Source: JAJZKE01 sp963762395 (GTDB lineage: Bacteria > Patescibacteriota > Saccharimonadia > Saccharimonadales > UBA4665). From it: a DNA stretch of 64,000 bases. Positions 61,976-64,000 of the stretch are shown here, piece by piece (the stretch's first letter is position 1; each line of letters begins with the position of its first letter). The notes under the pieces were generated by a model. That model had not been told where the DNA came from, did not search any database, and worked only from the letters and a program-made list of their open reading frames with translations. Both the position numbers and the translations under genes were made by a program. Location: positions 266,831 to 330,830 of the forward strand of contig CAVXKL010000004.1 of the NCBI GenBank assembly GCA_963762395.1, in the 5' to 3' direction.

Positions 61976-62365
61976 GACAATCGGCTGGTGGTGTGGCCCG
62001 GCCAGTCCCGGCTGGATGAGCTTGTGCCCCCGTGTGTGCAGGTCGAAGGGACGGACAGGGTGCTCGTCGTCGTGCCGCGCGTCCCGACGACAGCCATGCA
62101 CCGTTGGCAATTCACCTGCTCAATCGCGGGTACGACAAGGAGAAGGACGCCATGGTGCCGCTGACGGAGTTCCGGCTGCGGTTGCGGCAGGATCTTCTCG
62201 GCAAGAGGAAGTTCACCGAAGCCCGGCTGCACAGTCCACGTTCGCAGCCCGTGCCGCTGAAAGTCCAGTCCGATGGAGAGCACGGTCATCACCATCCCCG
62301 GCATGGACCTCTGGGCCATCGTGGAGCTTACGGACAAGACCCCGTACGGTATTCCGCCAAGGTGA
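61975..62365 (+). pseudogene. frameshifted C-terminal fragment of a GC-rich-organism protein
   Basis: One frame reads NRGYDKEKDAMVPLTEFRLR and PVPLKVQSDG, then the reading continues in another frame as TVITIPGMDLWAIVELTDK and ends in TGA at 62363-62365. The combined text resembles the C-terminal beta domain of large Planctomycete-type glycoside hydrolases or related proteins. At least one indel near 62280 splits it. Confidence 0.5.
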
Positions 62366-62418
62366 ACACGAAGTAATCCCCCCTCCAACCGGAATCACAA
62401 ACCCACGGAGATCGTAAA

Positions 62419-62600
62419 ATGGAAGTCCTGGAAGCCATCCTCACCCGGCGTAGCGTCCGCCAGTTTCAGGACCGGGCCGTTGCCGAGGATCTGATCGAGA
62501 AGTTGTTGCGGGCGGCGATGAGCCGGCCGACGCCCTGAACGGACAGCCGTGGCCGAACCGCCCGACACGCGAATACGGAAGAAGCTGATTGCCACGGGGC
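62419..62600 (+). pseudogene. nitroreductase-family fragment, frameshifted
   Basis: ATG 62419 opens MEVLEAILTRRSVRQF and LIEKLLRAAMSRPTP, the N terminus of nitroreductase-like flavoproteins, ending at TGA 62536-62538. In the next frame the expected continuation LNGQPWP follows, so a single indel broke the frame; the rest of the gene (over 100 residues) is absent. Confidence 0.6.
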
Positions 62601-62930
62601 GGACCACCCCGACAGCCAGCGGCTACTGGCGAACCTGGCCACGATGGAGAAGCAGCCGTTCGACGGCGTCGTGATCGAATTGACCGGCCACACCGACGAG
62701 GGCAAGTTGTGTCCGAGGAAGTGTGGCTTTCAGTAACCAGAACTGGCGGCGGGAGTGGTTCCAGGCGAATGTGGATGAGCTTCGGAACTGCAAGTTCACC
62801 CGCTTTACCGATGACTTCATCACCATCGGACGAATGTTGATCCTGGTGGGGCGTCGGCGGTCAGAGCACAGAAGCGGATATAATCTGGTTCGATGACGTG
62901 GAACTCTACCGGATGGCAGGTTCCTCATGA
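62600..62930 (+). pseudogene. collapsed fragment of a large protein
   Basis: Reads QRLLANLATMEKQPFDGVVI, then, after a frame change, NQNWRREWFQANVDELRNC and FTRFTDDFI, then directly ADIIWFDDVELYRMAGSS with TGA at 62928-62930. An N-terminal segment is followed at once by what looks like a C-terminal carbohydrate-binding end, so the middle seems deleted as well as frameshifted. Confidence 0.45.
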
Positions 62931-63172
62931 AACCGCTAGACGGTGAAAATCCAATAACCGATGTCGAAGAACATTCCCAAGACCGGAAAGAAGGCACGAC
63001 CCAAGACCGCCGTGAAAGGCAAACGCTTCCCTGCGCCAAGTGCCGCAAACGAAGCCCGAGGCCCGTGAAGACTCCCGCCCCCTGGTACTGCCCGGCCTGC
63101 CTCAAAGAGATCGACGCCTTGGAACCAGAAACTGAAGCTACCCAGGGGCCGGAGACGGAGGTCAGCCAATGA
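62927..63172 (+). CDS. possible small zinc-ribbon protein
   Basis: An 81-residue frame in the GC-rich end. Two cysteine pairs CAKC (~36) and CPAC (~55) could bind zinc. It overlaps the end of the previous remnant. Not recognised; quality of this segment is doubtful. Confidence 0.3.
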   Translation: MKPLDGENPITDVEEHSQDRKEGTTQDRRERQTLPCAKCRKRSPRPVKTPAPWYCPACLKEIDALEPETEATQGPETEVSQ

Positions 63173-63194
63173 GTAGCAGCGACAAAATCGACTG

Positions 63195-63542
63195 CTAACG
63201 GGATTGCTTGCCGGGCCTCCGCCAAGCGTCCAGCATGTGGAACAGGGCGAGAACGGGGTGACGCAATAACATCCGCCGTCCGGCATAGCGCATTACGACC
63301 TTGATCTGGGCCCTCATCGCCGACTTGTAGCAGTGCGTGGGGCAGCGTGCGCAAGTCGTCTTCCTGGCCCCATACGGGCAGCGATCCAGCCGGGCGACAG
63401 CATAATCGTAAAGGGATTGGCATTGGCCGCAGAGGGAGCCGCTGGCGGCGTGGTGAGCCCGGCAGTATATCCGCACCATCGCCAGAATGGTCTGTCTCTC
63501 GCGGGCCAAACGTGCCGCTGCCTTGCCGCGCGAATCAGCCAT
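63195..63542 (-). CDS. YgbA family (nitrous oxide-stimulated promoter) protein
   Basis: A 115-residue protein with the family pattern: RERQTILAMVRIYCRAHHAAS at the N terminus, CGQCQSLYDYAVARLDRCPYG, then CARCPTHCYKSAMRAQIKVV and RYAGRRMLLRHPVLALFHMLD. It matches E. coli YgbA, an NO-responsive protein of uncertain biochemical role. The start ATG 63542 is preferred over 63575. Belongs to the GC-rich foreign segment, next to a hemerythrin gene. Confidence 0.85.
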   Translation of the reverse strand: MADSRGKAAARLARERQTILAMVRIYCRAHHAASGSLCGQCQSLYDYAVARLDRCPYGARKTTCARCPTHCYKSAMRAQIKVVMRYAGRRMLLRHPVLALFHMLDAWRRPGKQSR

Positions 63543-63981
63543 GATGACAAACGCAGGCCCGGCTGCTAATGCCAACCGCCCGTGTCACGCCGAAGCGATC
63601 CGCCAGCTCGTCAGCTAAGCTCAGAAACTTCTCGTGCGTGCCGAGGCCCATGTGCTCTTGCTCGACGTTCTCGAAAGCCGCCAGCAGCCTTTGTTGATCG
63701 TCCTCGGTCAGGGCTTGGTTGGCCATCGTGAACAGGCAATGGTCCTCTTTTTCAATGTGTTCCCGCAGCAGGCCCACGTAACTTTGGGCATGGTTGACGA
63801 ATTGGTCGACCGCTTCGCTCTTTCCAGCGGCGGCCCGGTCGATTGCTTCGGCCATGCCACGAATATGTGCCCGGCCTTGCTCGTGCTCGGAGAGCATCAC
63901 GCCCGTGGGACCGCCCTGGCGAGGAAACCCCTGGGCTTCCATCGCCGGGAAAAAGATGGGTTTCTTCCTTGCCAACACCAA
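63535..63981 (-). CDS. hemerythrin-domain protein, 5' part frameshifted
   Basis: A hemerythrin HHE cation-binding protein: GFPRQGGPTGVMLSEHEQGRAH, then FVNHAQSYVGLLREHIEKEDHCLF and VEQEHMGLGTHEKFLSLADE supply metal ligands. Just upstream, at about 63950-63965, the expected preceding motif KEETHLFP lies in another frame, implying one extra base in a C-run. The N terminus would lie beyond the window. Such proteins bind O2 or NO; pairing with YgbA fits nitrosative stress. Confidence 0.8.
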   Translation of the reverse strand: MVLARKKPIFFPAMEAQGFPRQGGPTGVMLSEHEQGRAHIRGMAEAIDRAAAGKSEAVDQFVNHAQSYVGLLREHIEKEDHCLFTMANQALTEDDQQRLLAAFENVEQEHMGLGTHEKFLSLADELADRFGVTRAVGISSRACVCHHG

Positions 63982-64000
63982 CTGAACGAGGTACCAGACA

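Noticed and set aside
61960..62400. Natural fusion of HtpX to a new C-terminal domain
   Set aside because: The added sequence is in a different composition and not in the frame of its own recognisable protein fragments, so a join artefact is more likely.
1..64000. CRISPR array
   Set aside because: No regularly spaced short direct repeats were seen; the intergenic repeats are long, structured and spaced by genes.

Overview
Most of this window (1 to about 61.95 kb) looks like one AT-rich contig from a small-genome Candidate Phyla Radiation bacterium, most likely Saccharibacteria (TM7) or a close relative. The evidence is short aminoacyl-tRNA synthetases, an AlaS without its C-terminal domain, a divergent F1-type ATPase operon, a baseplate-J-like membrane protein beside ftsA-like/ruvX/mltG, densely overlapping genes and many promoters whose -10 box sits 6-8 bases from the start codon (leaderless mRNAs). 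TGA is a normal stop here (metG ends in TGA), which argues against the recoded SR1/Gracilibacteria lineages. The last 2 kb (from about 61.95 kb) are GC-rich, carry frameshifted and internally deleted gene fragments of another bacterium, and cut htpX in two; I read this as a chimeric assembly end.

Layout. 1-0.3 kb: 3' end of ksgA/rsmA. 0.3-6.1 kb: accessory array of unrelated single genes (P-loop protein, EamA-like protein, unknowns), each followed by a copy of one structured intergenic repeat. 6.1-40.2 kb: core block with an RRM protein, HIT-like protein, metG-tatD, cysteine desulfurase, the atpFHAGDC-like operon, mnmA, a broken BrnT/BrnA-like toxin-antitoxin pair, alaS, an ftsA-like gene, a baseplate-J-like gene, ruvX, mltG, a LysM-CHAP hydrolase, obg, sbcB, uvrA, dedA, rplY, uvrC, pepP, secG and a solute-binding lipoprotein-like gene. 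40.2-45.4 kb: tRNA genes with a nudix protein, an FAD-linked oxidase and an SPFH protein. 45.4-58.7 kb: second accessory region, with a large serine recombinase running into tRNA-Gly, a DUF5681 protein, an SDH-type serine proteinase cluster, a caspase-like protein divergently arranged with an unknown gene across a 17-bp palindrome, more copies of the same repeat, an ABC-2 exporter and pilin-like proteins. 58.8-61.9 kb: tRNA-Cys, an HNH endonuclease whose end lies inside tRNA-Leu, a D,D-carboxypeptidase, lemA and truncated htpX.

How the parts fit. The cysteine desulfurase and MnmA flank the ATPase operon and together can supply 2-thiouridine to tRNA. FtsA-like, MltG, LysM-CHAP and DacA-like proteins form a cell-wall growth set. 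UvrA, UvrC, RuvX and SbcB cover DNA repair. The most novel-looking element is the family of about nine same-orientation structured repeats that separate one-gene units in two distant accessory regions, like an integron cassette array but without recognisable attC boxes or an integrase in view. Second is the caspase-like/unknown divergon beside the serine proteinase cluster. Third is a tRNA-Gly with a paired change of the tertiary 19-56 contact.
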